DNA of 64,000 nt from Pyrocephalus nanus (lineage: Eukaryota > Chordata > Aves > Passeriformes > Tyrannidae): NCBI GenBank assembly GCA_038380795.1, contig CM076264.1, forward strand, positions 15,701,501-15,765,500, read 5' to 3'. The translations under genes and the position numbers were made by a program. Each line of letters starts with the position of its first letter. Within the stretch, counting starts at the first letter, position 1. The notes beneath the pieces are model-generated. The model did no database searches, had not been told where the DNA came from, and saw only the letters and a program-made list of their open reading frames with translations. Positions 24,001-37,672 of this stretch are shown piece by piece.

Positions 24001-27000
24001 AGAGAGAAATACAAATATAGATTTTGGCATAACCACCACATTATTCCAGCTCTATCAATTGCTAAGTTACAGAAAGACAAACTGCCTCTATTTACTCAAA
24101 CACTTGCACTAAGTGCAACGAGGTCTTGAGAAGCCAACTGAACTTACAAACCCCGTTTCCTGTAATATCCTTAAGATGTTTGGAAAGTATGGTATTTTCC
24201 ACCCAGCAAAATCTCAGTTTTCCTTCTGGGATTTATGATATACCTTTTTCCTATTTAGTATTTACTTAAGACTGAATTATGCAGCGTGAGTGAAGTAGAT
24301 TAACATTTTATCCACATTAATCCCTCTTCAAGGGAGTAAGTCTGTGGAAGCACATGGGTGCCCCATGTATGACTACTTAGCTGTACAACTGTAGCATTCT
24401 TACTTTATACAATGACATCACTACTTGCATGTATTTATACTGTGAAATTACACACTTCCAAAAAATCAGGTTTTGTTTTAAACAAAATCAGTTTAACTGA
24501 AATAGTAAAAAAAAAAAAAAAATATAATTCTATACCGAAACTGGGGAAAATACAGTGGTAGCAGATGGAAGGTGAAAGGAAAAATACTATTATCTTCTTC
24601 ATGTATAACTTTAAAAAAGGATGAGATTGTTCACTTTTTATTTATTATTGGACACTTTTAGCAAAGCATTCAGCACAGAATACAACTCTTACTTAAGAAA
24701 CCATTCTTATTTCAAAATGAACCCAAAACTTATTTCATCCTTTCTGCCATTCACCTGTTTTCTTTTACATGCAATGCTGTCTTTGGCAAAACTTTTACCT
24801 AGACACAACTGGCCAATCTAAAATACAAAAGGCTGCTGTGATACAAGACACTATTATTTGTAAGTACTTCAATATGAAAATTTCAGCTGTGTCTTCATTC
24901 TTTCCTCTCATGCAAATTTTGAGATGAGAGACAGGAAAGAGACACGTGAAACACATTTATGTTCAGGCCAACCGAATCATAATGAAAGATTTAAGGAAAT
25001 GTTCAGGAAGAAAAGTAAAAGCTACAGAAAGAAGAAATTCAAGTGACACTTATTTGTAACCTCATCAAGATATAAAGGTAGTGTCAATCATACTCAGACA
25101 AAATGCTGTCAGCTACAGTTTGTAACCTTTGTACAAAGCCATTTACAGACAAGCCAGGAAACAGCTTACGGCATCTGGATTAATTTCAGCAAATAAGCAT
25201 TTGACTGCAACAGTGACAAAAGACTTCTAATACCTGTGAATGAGTTGACAGAATCAACAGAATAGCAAAGTTCCCTTTTTTCAAAAACAAGGTGAACAAA
25301 GCTGTACCTAGAGATCTAAATCACTTTAAATGTAATTACCCATCCACCACATTACTGAATCACAAGTATCTTGGTGGCTTGTCACCATCCTTCCAATTCA
25401 AAAGGTCATATGAAGCAAGATTCTATTTTTGATTTAAGTATTTCTCATTAAGACAACTAGCCAGAGTTGTGAGCATTATATTCACTGTTGTTTCTTAAAC
25501 AGTCCATGGGCTGTTTGCAAAAGGCTGGAGCTCATTTAGCTGTTTAACTCTGGAGACTGATACAACTCCAAAGTAAAGAACAATCATCACAGTGTTTCTC
25601 CTTCAGCAAAGAGGAGAAGCTGCAGCAAATGACACCTAAAGCACTAACACAGCTCTCTACTGAGCAGAAAATAGAGATTAAACACGCGGCAACAGCATTC
25701 TCTCCAAGAAAACTTACCAGTGACAATCACTTCAGTGCCACCATAGCTCTGCACTGAGAGAACCAAAGGGGAAAGCAGTGGGTTATGGCAAATAAAGCCA
25801 CATATAAAAACTCCCTCTCCATGGTAGACTCTTAAATTCCTAAAATATTACACACGCATTTGCTTAGCAACCATTTTTAATTTAACTGTGTTTATCCTAT
25901 TATACTACTTTAACTGTGTTGCACATGGCACTACAGATGGTGCTAAATGACTCCAGGTAATCAGAAGAATGCTCTTGTGAGATAATAACATTTAAGAAGA
26001 GACAAAATTAGATTTCTTTTTCTTGTTATGTTTCAGTCCTATTCCTCTCTGTGTTTAATATAAAACTAATTTCAGATTTATGGAGCAGTAACATTTCTGG
26101 AACCCAAAAATATGCGAATGAAGTCAATCATGCAAAAAAAAACAAACTTTGTAAGAATGTCACAAATAAACTGAGAAATGCATCATTAAAGGAAGAATTT
26201 TAAGGAACTTGGTGGGGAGACAGGAGTAAATTTCTTTGCTTATCCCTCCAAAAATTAATAATAGCTTTTATTCACACTACATAGCAATGTTACATTTATG
26301 AAATAATCCAGTTAACGTATTTCAATATTTAATATGCATTTAGTCCACAAATCGCCCTGCTAGCCCTTAATTATTTCCATGAATTCCACAAATAGACACT
26401 CATAAATTCAAGATCATCCTAGTGGACAAGAGATCTTAATTTTTTCAACTTACACTAGGCCAGTTACCAATTTAAGAAACTTTACACATTGTGAGTGTGT
26501 AACATAAAAGCTCTTGTTTGTATCCTCAAATGGTTATTGGCAGTAACTGTGATTATGACCATCTGCAGTGATGGCAGCGACAACAGCTGCACCCACAGCA
26601 AAGCCACCCAGATACTTCAAATTATAACACATCTGTGCTTCCTCAGACATCCTCCTTCACACTTGGCATGGTGCTGCACAGAACTAGGCAACTCACAGAT
26701 TTGCCCACAACGGATCCATCTCACATAATATACAGGAACTCTGAAGAGCTTTAGCTGAAAATAATTACTCGCTTCTGACTTCACATTTGCAAAAAAAATG
26801 AGAATTTTCATTTCCACGTTGAGATCTTTTTCCATTCCAAGCTGCTTCTTCAGTACACACACTCTAGAGAATTAGCAGGTAGAAGAGAAAAACAATTCCC
26901 ACTGTCATTATTCTCAGGGCCTAGTAAATAGGACCAACCTCTGTATTTTCAGCACGCTTTCTTTAGTAATTATTTTCCAATACAAAAAGTATTACTTCTA

Positions 27001-27473
27001 CTGATACATGGTATTCTTCACTTAAAAAAAAAAAAAAAAGAAACATTTCTCATTCACACACCTACTGTTATTGGGTTTCAAGGAAGTATCACATTGTTCT
27101 CCCATGAATTGACTTCAGGATACCCTGCTTCAGAAACTTGTCTGCACCACACAGCCTTCACAGAAACTAGCCTCTCATACACTGTCAGTCACCAAGAACA
27201 GCTTTTGTGTTCACTTCCTCCTGAATAACCAAGCATTATGAAAAGTAGTGATTGGCAATGAGATTCTCAATACAGAAACATGCTAAAATCTCATCATTCA
27301 CCGCAGTTAGCAGAAGGTTAACTTTAGGGGAGAATAACCTGTGTCAACAGAACACAAAAGTTTGTCATTTTCGCAATAGTTTAAATTAAAAAAAAAAAAA
27401 AGTAGCTCCTCAGCCCCAAGAAGTCTCACCGGAGGACTGGAGTGTTAAATTTTCTGCAGTGAAAAAGAATAAA

Positions 27474-27528
27474 GGCATAACTGTGAAATATCTCTTGATG
27501 GAGCTGCATAGAAAGCACAGCCCAAGAG
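27474..27528 (+). repeat. Copy A of a 55-bp diverged direct repeat
   Basis: It matches 29563-29617 without gaps at about 48 of 55 positions; the longest shared block is GAAATATCTCTTGATGGAGC. The family is not recognised. Confidence 0.8.
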
Positions 27529-28765
27529 GGACGTGCCTTACAGCTGCACACAGCTACCCTGGACAACCCCTGTTACGGGACAAGCGTGACGGGTGATGCT
27601 GCAACTCTAATATTTCATTCCATTTGGGTGGCTATTTATTGGTACAGTCACGTTCTGAGTAACAGCAAATACATTTAGAGCCTTAATTCAACATTAGCCA
27701 CCAAATTCAGAAAGGTACCAGCACAATTGTTTTCCTTCGAGATTATGGCTGACACTACTCTGTTTGCAACTTCTAATAAGGGACTGTAACTACTTACAAC
27801 TTCTAGTTAGGATAGTTTTTATGCCACAATATCTTTTGGTGTTATTAGGTCAAGCACACTGAAAAAATTAAAAATACATTTTCTCCAAAATCAAATTAAT
27901 CTTCGCAAAAAAAAATGCACATTTAATTCATAACCAACAACTGTTTCCTGGAAGAACAGGTTGTTTCCAAGGAAGGGTCACCAGTTGCTTCTCTCAAGCT
28001 TCAAAAACTAAAAGAGAAGATGAGGATCACCATATTTGCTAAACTCTTCAAATTATGAAGATACTTCATGCCTTTGCATATACAGTGAGGATGAAGAGTT
28101 CATTCTCCAAAAGAGCATTCTCCCTGTCCAAGCAAAGCTGTCTTTTTCAGTACTTTTTGGAAAGAATACCCCGCTGAGGTAATATGAAATGAAGACAGAA
28201 GCAGAAGGTGCACAGAGGCTATTTTGGCTCATGGAAACACTAAAGCTACCAAAATTCTGAAAAATATTTCAGGGCTTTGGAATGAAACTTAAGTCAAGGT
28301 TTAAAGCCTTCAAGTGCCACTGGAGTTACAGAAACAAGCACCACAGCAGATAACAGGACACAGATAACACCCCAGGTATCACTGGGCCCAGGCTATTATC
28401 ATCATATCTCTCTTCTCAGGAGGTGAGGCAAGTACGGAAGAAGGAAACAGAAACATTAATAGAGCTACACACTGTCCCATGATGATGGTTGTAAGACACC
28501 TGAATTGGATACAACTTCCCTTCTTCCTTTTAGAGGCAAAAGGAGTTTAGCTTCACATAAAAACACAATGCAACAAACGTAATGAGGCAGCTAGAGCCAG
28601 GTACTAAACATCTTCATGTTCCTTGATTTCCGAGTAGGAAGCGTAGGAAACTGCTGCACTGAGCAGTGGGAAGGCCAATACCACTGTTCTCCTTTTCTAG
28701 CTTTCAATTTAGCTTGGTGCCTGACCCCACCAACAGAAAACACGTATTTGCTGCTGCTCTGAAAG

Positions 28766-29005
28766 CACAGAATCATAAAATGGTTTGGGTTGGGAGGGAC
28801 CCTAAACATCACCTAGTTTCAAACCATGGGCACAGATGCCACCAATAGATCAGGTTGCTCAGCTTGCTCCAAGCTGGGTTGGAGGCAGGGACAGGGCATC
28901 CACAACTGCTCTGGGCAACCTGTTCCAATGCTTCACCATCCACTGAGTAATGAATTTCCTCTTATCATCTAACCTAGACCTGCCTGCTTTCAGTAGGGAC
29001 AGTCT
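28766..29005 (-). mobile_element. CR1 3' fragment (about 240 bp)
   Basis: Minus orientation: CACAGAATCATAAAATGG, GGTTTGGGTTGGGAGGGACC, GCTCTGGGCAACCTGTTCC and AATGAATTTCCTCTTATC. It is fairly diverged. Confidence 0.92.
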
Positions 29006-31213
29006 GTGTGCAGCAAGAGTGTGTGTTAGAAGAGGTTATCTGAACAATGGCTGAACCCACACATCTCTGGGGCACAGTGTCATACAGCAGCTGCAAAAAA
29101 TCTGAGTAGAATTTCAGAGAAAATCCTTGAAAATTGCTTAAAACAGAAGACATCAGGTAATCTTAATGTATGAACCAATGGCCCTTGAGAGTAACTTTTC
29201 AATTATTTCAACATCTTCCCAAGTTTTCATTTTAAAAATCCTGAGATTCCATCTTGAGGAACCAAATTGATTTTTTCACATTTTTAGAGCTTAATTCTGA
29301 AGATTTTAAATTTAACCCAAGTGATGCAGTCCAGCAGAAGTAAAGATGCCATTGATTTACAACTGGACCAGGTCACATGAAGAAAATAGACACCAGCTTT
29401 CCAAGTATTTCTGTAAAATAGTTTATTTATAAACTCATAAAAGCTTTTGAAGATCAAGCTCTTTACTGCCAATGCTGAATCTACATTGTGGACTGTAGGA
29501 ACAAATTATACAAAAATACAAAGACAGAACTTCTCATTGACTTATGCTGCCATTAGATCAAGGGCATGACTTGGAAATATCTCTTGATGGAGCCGCACAG
29601 GAAGCACAGCCCAGGAGCAATTGCATGCAGTTGGCTCGAAGCGCTTTAGTTGGCATCACCTACCCAGAATTATCACTAGTTCTACCAGTTCTCTGCTGCC
29701 CTATGCCTGAATGCTTCCAAGGGCAATAGTTCCTGTACAGTAGTAGTTTTTCCTAGTCCTTTGATACCTTAAGTATCCTTAAAGTCTTGTAGAAAATCCT
29801 GACTTTCATTCCTCATCCCAAGAGACTTAAAAGTAATGAATGTGCAGTTATGAGTCATGACCACCTGCTTCGAGGAAGTAAGACTTAATTCAGCCTGTAG
29901 ACATTTTGATGCACCTGATGGACAGAAAGGAAAGAGCCCAGCCTGACTCTTAGAGGCCCTGATTATGTTTACAGAATTAGTGAGGAAAAACATCACTTTA
30001 TTCTCCTCGTTTTTATACCACCCATCTTTGATATGGGAATCATTCAAGCAAGAGGCACGAACATCTGTTAAAGAGGAATATTCTACTCCATAATACCAAA
30101 GGCAGTGACTGTATAAATACCTTACAGGGTCACAGCACCAGAACATGGAAACACAACACAGATCACAACTGCAGCATCACACATAACAAAACACTGCCTG
30201 AAGATGAAAACCACACGCTTGGGTAATTAGTATTTAATTCATCCAGTTGCCATACATACATTTGATTATTATATTTTCTTTCTGGTAATGGACAACAGCT
30301 CCTCTTGGCCAAACTGTTGACCTTCTTAAACAAAGGCATCTTTTCCTTCAAAATTCTGGATTAATATTGAGGTTCATGCACATTTTAATACAGGAATTTG
30401 CACATACAATTACTACAACTGAGAAATCCTTTACTCTGCATTGATCCCATTGTTAAAATGATCAATACCTATTTTAAGAATCCATATGTGCTTTCAAGCA
30501 TTTTTTCCAATGGACACAGGTCACAAGCAAAGAAACCCATTTAGATAAACAAAACTCCTAGGCAAAGTTGAGAAACAGGATTCTAACTATGTCTCCAGGC
30601 TCATATATGTGAACTACAGAGCTGTAGGAAACATTAAGGCTGACTGTTAGAAGCTGTCAAGTCGAACACTCAATTGGAAGAGAACTACAAATAAACATTT
30701 AAAGCTGTTCACCTCCTTCCCCATATACCTACTTTAACAGGAAATGGAAGCATCAAGATCAGTCAGTGTTACAGAACTCAAATGCCCCGCCAGGGCACAG
30801 AAGATATACAGGATTTCAAAACTAAAGAGCTATTCCACAAAACAGATGTAATGGATGCCACAAAATGGTCATTAAGATTGTTGCCAGTACTACATGGCAT
30901 TACTATATTGCAATGCAGAGAAATATCCTGTTCAAGAAGATACTGGCCTTCAGCTACCGGAGTAGGAAAGAGCCATGAAACCCTCATTAAACCCTTCATG
31001 TCAGCAGCAACAGCTATGGGACTAATATACAGCATCACACTCCAGAGCAAATGAAAACTCTAAGCAAGACTCTAAGCAATATATGACAGAGAGGGACATG
31101 TCAAAAATCCACTGAAATGATTCTCCCTCCCCCTGACTCCACATGTAAGTTAAGCTTAAATTTCTGACACTCTTGGGTACTTAAAAGTCGTATCTCCCAT
31201 AGAGATCAACAAA
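29006..31213. other. Unannotated intronic DNA
   Basis: No supported gene. Unidentified open frames occur at 29769-30146 (minus, 125 codons) and at 30778-31054 (about 90 codons open on both strands). I recognise neither and neither has a coding signature beyond being open. Confidence 0.45.
29563..29617 (+). repeat. Copy B of a 55-bp diverged direct repeat
   Basis: Partner of 27474-27528, in the same orientation and 2,089 bp away. Differences are mostly transitions, two of them at potential CpG sites (CCGCACAGG versus CTGCATAGA), consistent with CpG decay in the other copy. Confidence 0.8.
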
Positions 31214-32680
31214 GAATCACCAAATCACCCAATGTTCTGGTTTGGAAAGGACCTTAAAGATCATCTAGTTCCATCCTCTCTGCCATGGGCAGGGAGGGAC
31301 ACCTTTCACTACAACAGGTTGCTCAAATCCTCATCCAATCTACCTTTCAACACTTTAAGGGATGGTGCATTCACAACTTCTCTGGGAAACCTGTGCCAGT
31401 GCCTTACCACCCTCAAAGTAAAGAATTTCTTCCTTGTATCTAATCTAAATCTCTTTCAGTTTAAAATCATTACCCCTCATCCTATCACTAAACACCCTCA
31501 TAAAATGTACCTCTCAGCTTTCTTGTAGCCCCCTGGAAGGCTTGTAGCCATACTGGAAGGCTGCTCTAAGATATCCTTGGCAACTTCTCCAGCCTAAACA
31601 ACCCCAGCTCTCAGCCTGTCCTCCTACAGGAGATGCTCCAGTCAGCTGATCATCTTCCTATCCCTCCTCTCGACCTACACAAGCATGTCCACATCCTTCT
31701 TATGCTGGGGGCCCCAGAACTCAATGCAATACTCCAGGTGGAGTCTCATGGAAGTCAAGCTGAGGGGGAGAATCCCCTCTCTTGACCTGCTGGCCATGCT
31801 GCTTTTAATGCAGTCCAGGATACAACGGGCTTTCTGGGCTGCCAGAGAACGTCACTGAATAATGTTGGGCTTTCTGTCCACGAACACCCCAAAGTCCTTC
31901 TCGCTGGGGCTAATCTCAATCCATTCTCTGCCCAACTTGTATTTGTGCTTGGGATTGCCCTAACTCAGGAGCAGGACCTTGCACTTGGCCTTGTGCAACT
32001 TCATGAGGTTCACAAGGGCCCACCTCTCAAGCCTGTCCAGGTCCCTCTGGATGGCATCCTGCTTATGAACTGTACCACACAACCTGATTTCATCAGCAAA
32101 CTTACTGATGGATCACTCAATCCCACTGTCTGTGTCACCAACAAAATGTTAAATGCTACTAGCCCTAATAACAACCCCTGAGGAGCACCACTCGTCACGG
32201 GTCTCCATTTGGACACTGAGCCACTGACCTCAACTCTTTGAGTGTGACGTGACATTCCAACCAATTCCTTATCCAACGGATAGTCCATTCATCAAATCTA
32301 TGTCTTTCCAGTTTATAGAAAAGGACTTTGTATGGTATTGTGTCAAATGCTTTGCACAAGTCCAGACAACATGAACTCTTCTTCCCTTAGCCACCAGTGC
32401 TGCAATCCCATCACTGAAGCCACCAAATTTGCCAGGCATTACTTGCCCTTACTGAAGCCTTGTTGGCTGTCACTGATCACCTCCTTATTTTCTGTGTGCC
32501 TTAGCATAGTTTCCAGGAGGATGTGCTCCATGATCCTGGCAGGCACAGAGGTGAGACTGAACAGCCTGTCTTCCTTTCCCCCCCCATTCTTTTAAAATTA
32601 GGAGTTACGTTTTTCTTTTTCCAGTCACTGGTAACTTCACCAGTCTGCCAGGACTTTTCTAATGCAATGGATCATGACAA
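31214..32680 (-). mobile_element. CR1, about 1.5 kb, 3' half with RT C-terminal region (older copy)
   Basis: Minus orientation. The 3' end lies at 31214-31300 (GGTTTGGAAAGGACC, CATCTAGTTCC, CTCTGCCATGGGCAGGGAGG). Further in are ORF2 pieces matching LRGGPL / GLSDPSVSLLMKSG (the DEGI..ADD region, about 32090-32140), the GAPQG motif (about 32180-32195, where the CR1 consensus has [10 protein letters not shown]), and the fingers/thumb to about 32660. Stops and indels are frequent and the sequence differs from the 2.5-5.5 kb copy throughout, so it belongs to a different and probably older CR1 subfamily. Confidence 0.9.
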
Positions 32681-35600
32681 CATCATGAGATGTACAGAGT
32701 CAGAATTTGAATTCAGAAGTTTGAATTTGAAACAAATATTTTATAATCAAGTTTTACTAGAGTAGGTTACAGTGATTAAACTGAACTATTCATTTGTGAT
32801 ATTATTTTAAGATCACTTCTATGGGCAGAGTTAGGTTGCTCCTCTAAAATTTTACCTCTACTTCTATTCATATGACTGAATTGAAAGAGATCCCAACAAC
32901 TCTTTGCTAACCTAATTAAAAATCCCTACAGACCTATCCATCTTTAAAGTGCTAAGAACAAAGACATCAAGAGTAAGTTCTCAAGTGAAATTTCAACATT
33001 TTTCTCCCATTTCCAATCTCTCAGGCCTCTCAATCTGCACACACAAACTCTAGCTGAGGGAAAGCCTGAACCAACAAGTTTCCTGGTTACAGTCCTCGAC
33101 ATCATCTGACAATGTGAAAATTTATTTTCACCATACACTTTTGGGATTTTTTTGGAGAGTGGAGATGCAGACCTATACATGACACTAACTTGTTTCTAAA
33201 AGCCTTACATGAATTTTTTTTTCAATTTCCTCATGGCTTCTCTCAAGACAGGACACAGAAGTACCCAGCACATTCCTAAAACTAGATCTAGTTGGAAACA
33301 GGGATTTCGCCTGAAAAATGACAGCTCTATGTAGAAGCAAGAAATCCAAGCTTCTGCCATTTGAATTCCATCTTTTTGAAATATGTCTAAGCAATTCTGG
33401 TGATTGTTCACTCACCGGACAAACCCCTTCACCTGGAAATAATTCACTTTCCAGGAAAAAAATCAGGATTCTGTACATCATAAAGAAATCTTTAGTAAAG
33501 TCCTAACGTGTGGGCAAGAAATCCACTGTCTTCCAGCTCCAAACCTTCCCTGTCGTGTATGAGTGACTGGAGAACTTGATTCAAACACCTTCATCACAAG
33601 GTCTGCAACTTGTTTCTTTCTGTGCTTTCTCTCCATACTGATGAATCTGGAATTCTGCCCTGTATTTGAGCCTGGTCTTTGCAGAAGAGGTGTTACAAAT
33701 GTCCCTCTACAAGTTACACCACCATCATTCTGCACTCCTGACAAACTGCAATTTGAATTCTCTTCCTGCCAAGGACAGAAATCAGGGTGGCTTTCATTTC
33801 CTGAAAAGGTGAGACTTCACTAAACCAGCAAAATTCCTGAAGAGCAATACACATTTCACTTTAAAGGCAGTACACAGGAAGAGCACAAGCCTTTAGCACC
33901 AAGTCTCAGATGAGTCATGGAATAAACATCTCCCCAAAGGCAATGCCCCTGCCAATCAGCTGATCCACAGCAAGTGCAACACACAGTGGCATTCACGGCT
34001 TCCCAGCCCTCTACAGAACCCAGTGAATGCTCAGGACTCGTTTCCGCAGCCAAGGATGGAGGCAGCAGGTGCCAGGTCACAGGAGAAGAGGCGAGGAGGC
34101 ACAGAAAGGACAAAGCAGTGTCCTGGTGTGAGGTCAGACAGTAGATAATTTAGCATGGCACAACATTTTTGAGGAAGAAACGGGCAAGAAAACAAGACAA
34201 TATTTTCTCCATAAGCATTTATTGATTTATATATAAAGATAGAAAAACCACTGGTAGTTTCTGACCTGAGAACTCTTCACAGCACTTTACTGTTAAGCTG
34301 GGACACCACTGTCTAACTCAAGAAAATGTGAATTGTTAAGAATGTAATAGCTTCAGAAGGTGACCCGTGGCTGTAGATTACAAATTGGGCAGAGAATCTT
34401 TAGCAATCCCAATGGAAATATCCATTCCCAGCATCTCAGTGTTCTCCCATTCTATAACAGCAGCAATACATTAAACATATCCAATTCCCCATCTCATGTC
34501 AGGTGTTTCAAAACGCATTCCAAAAAAACACAGTCACAGTTACTCAGCTTCATACTCCATATCAGACACCTAAAAGCCAGGCATTAGGGAACCTAAATTA
34601 TATTCTGGAACCAAATCCTACAAGAATAACTAAGCTCCCACTAGTGAGGGACCAAAAAAAAAAAGAGCTTGCAAGTTCTTTTCAATCAAGTTCACAATTG
34701 CAACTACAGACAAATCACATGCTTAGTTTCAACAAAAACATTAGCAGGAGGCAGATGCTGACTGAGCTGATAGTTTCCATTTGTTTATTTAACAGTCATG
34801 CACCATTACCAACATTAGTCATTTGGTTCCTATATTCCCCCCAGTTGCATTGTTTTAAGGCTTATCAGCAATTCTACTTCTGTATCATTGGCCATTTTGT
34901 GTAACTTAGGTCTATGAGTCCACATAAGGAACCTCTTGGGGGTTTTTTATTGGGGTTTTTTTAAGCACTACTTGACTCCAAGGTCCACCTGGATCATTAA
35001 TAATCCTGCAAAAAACAATTGCCCTTAGGAACGCTGTTTTAATCCCAAGAAGTGTAAGCAGCACAACTCAGAGATTTCTCTAATAATGGACTACTAAAAC
35101 TTAAAAGTTGTATGATCTGCAAAAGCAATTCAGAAATCCTACAGCAAGAGGGTTTACCTTACTGCCCCATCTACCCTCATTTTAATCATATTTGGGAAAG
35201 CAAACAGTACAACTCCCACCCAAACCTATGGATTTTGGTAAAGGAACCACTTCATGAGATTTATCGAGCAAACATCCAGCTTCCTGGACTCCATAATCAC
35301 ATACTTCCCAGTTCACTGCAAGATGCTGCTGGTTCTCTTGCTGGTCTTATTACAGAAATTGCCCTCCTATTGCAGTTACCATCTTACCTGCTCCTTCCTG
35401 GTGCCTCTAGTCTTTCAGCATTCCCAAAGAAAGAAAGAAAGAAGCTGCAGGTCACCACATGCATTCTTACAGTCACTGTTTTACAGGCCTAGCCCAGTAC
35501 AAACCTAAAAATTTGGAGTATCTAAGTGGGGCAAATAGAATAGTCTCAATTTCATGAATTTATTTCTGTAGCTTCTCACACCTCAGAGAACATCTGCTGA

Positions 35601-37610
35601 TGCAAAAGGGGAGACGCTGCCACAAACACACATAACACACTTTCACAGAACAGATGAGTCCTACACAGTTACTCCAGTTTTGATTTGCAGCTGCAAAGGA
35701 AAGACAACCCAGCAGATTTCTTCAGCTGCATCGACAAAATAGAACAGGCTTTTGGTTGAACAACTCATTTTCAGGTTTTCAGTCATACAAAATATAATCT
35801 GAATTTGCTGTATGGTACATACGAAATTTTTTTCCCAGATATATTGTAGAATACAAAAACCAACAGAACTACTCATATGCAGGCTGCAGCGGAGGGACTC
35901 GCAGCTCAAACTCTCAGAGCGCTTACAAGAGGCAACAGAGCACATCCTATTCCCACTAGCAATTCTCATTTAAATATCTTCTCAAGGCAGCTATTAACAA
36001 GAAAATCATGCCTGGGACATAGCTGCTCCCAGCTCCCTGGTTACTACTAGGGGAATCCAGTGCAACAGAAGGCATTAGATTTTTCCTCTCCACAAATTAG
36101 TTTCTATTTAGAAACTACTTATGCCTATTTGTGACGCCCTGGAATCTAAAGCACTGTAGCAATGCAAGCTCTTCACAAATTACTCCAAGCTTCCAGTATC
36201 AGCAAAAAGACTACAATGTCTCAGGGAAAGGTGCTATTGCAACTCGTGCAGTATCATTCTTTGGCAAATTTGCTTACAGCAGTTCCGCAAGGCTGCATCT
36301 CGATTGCTATCTGCTCTAAATACAGAGCATTGCATGCTGGAAACTACAGTCTCAACTGGTCACACACAGTATAAAAAAAAAAAGCAGGTGGCAAAAGTAT
36401 CCTGTTTTATGCATATTCATTTGAGCCCTCAGGCTCCTGGCAAATGGCCAGAGCTCCCAGACAAAGCCTGGAGGGTTCCCAGTGTAAAATAAAAATGGCC
36501 AAACTAGTTTTCGGACAGGCAATAACATTATGCTCCAGCCCGATATCAAGTCTAACAGAAAAATCCGGAATGAGTTAAAGCAGAAACGTAATCTAAATTA
36601 GGACGTTAGTAATTAGGTCAAGCTAATACCAAAAACCATCACGCTAAACCTTACGAAGAGGCCAGCAAAGCCTCCAGGGGCTGGGGAAGACACGAATGGC
36701 AAAAAGTTAGCTAACTGTAATTAGTGATTATGAACAAAAACCTTCTTCCAGATTGACCCATTTAAAATAAATAGAAGTTCTTAAAAAAGATATGCATAAA
36801 TTAAATGCATGCAAGACTGAATTTGACAGAATAGATTCTTGAAGGGTTTTATACACTGAAACACCAAAGGTAGCAAGAAGCTATTTCACATCCAGTGACT
36901 CAATTGTAGAGCTTATTTCACCTGTGCAATGGAATAAAGCTTCCTCCTTAAGGCTCATAAAGAACTTCATGACTGCGTGAAGACAGAAGCTATCAGTGCT
37001 TTAAGGTGGAAACTTATCTAGCAAAAAGTAAAAGGTCAAAACACCATCAGGTGAGACACAGTTCAGAACGACTGCAGGTTCCCCAATAGGTGGTAAAACA
37101 AATGTTCATAAAGTGAAAGAAACCAAACATAAAACTCATTTTTATCTTTCAGAGTTCATACCTTAACACACACTCCAAAAAAAGAAAAAAAAAAATCACA
37201 CTTGATGATTTCTCAGAAGACTGGGACTTCCTAGCAAGGTTCAGCATCTTAAGCAACTGAGTAGCCACTGAGAACCAAACACCAAACCAAACCAACACTA
37301 TCTCAAAAAAAAAAAAAAAATTAAGCAAATACTTCATCTTTGATTTTCCTCAATCTCCCTTTTTCATCCAATACAGTCACTTCAAAAAACTTCACTCACT
37401 CCTCTTGAAAGAGATTATTGAAGAGTCAAACCAAAGTGTACAGATTCAACATACATGAATAATTATCTATTTTTATCTCACTCTGCCACGTCCAGCCTTT
37501 GAGGCAACCTTGACATGCCATCCACCTGTTTCCCTGATGCTTTTGACTAATTTCATTCTATTCCCTAATCCGCAAATGCTTTTCCTGAGCCAGTCCATAT
37601 GGCCACTACA
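32681..37610. other. Unannotated intronic DNA
   Basis: No supported gene. A somewhat GC-richer stretch at 33.2-34.1 kb has several 60-100-codon frames on both strands that I cannot place. A16 lies at 37305-37320. Confidence 0.45.
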
Positions 37611-37672
37611 TTGCTGTACTCTCTGCACTGCTGGGTCAGGCCCATGGTCCATCCAGCCCAGTGCTGTCTGAC
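37611..37672 (-). mobile_element. Ancient CR1/L3-like 3' fragment (tentative)
   Basis: On the minus strand it reads CACTGGGCTGGATGGACCAT then GGGCCTGACCCAGCAG, resembling the 'GGATGGACC..TGGTCTGACCCAG' motif near the 3' end of old sauropsid CR1/L3-type LINEs. It is only about 60 bp, and the assignment is from memory. Confidence 0.45.

Larger units (their letters stand above)
20294..28765. other. Unannotated intronic DNA (about 8.5 kb without a recognised element)
   Basis: The longest stretch of the intron with no CR1 that I can see. Contents noted: a purine tract (20487-20556), a hairpin (21043-21072), A16 runs (24507-24522 and 27024-27039) and one member of a diverged repeat pair (27474-27528). 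The frames are short. Confidence 0.5.

Noticed and set aside
29769..30146. 125-codon minus-strand frame
   Set aside because: No family resemblance and no clear exon boundaries. Treated as chance.
30778..31054. About 90-codon frames open on both strands
   Set aside because: No recognisable motif, no splice-site support, and antisense open frames of this size are common by chance in 64 kb.
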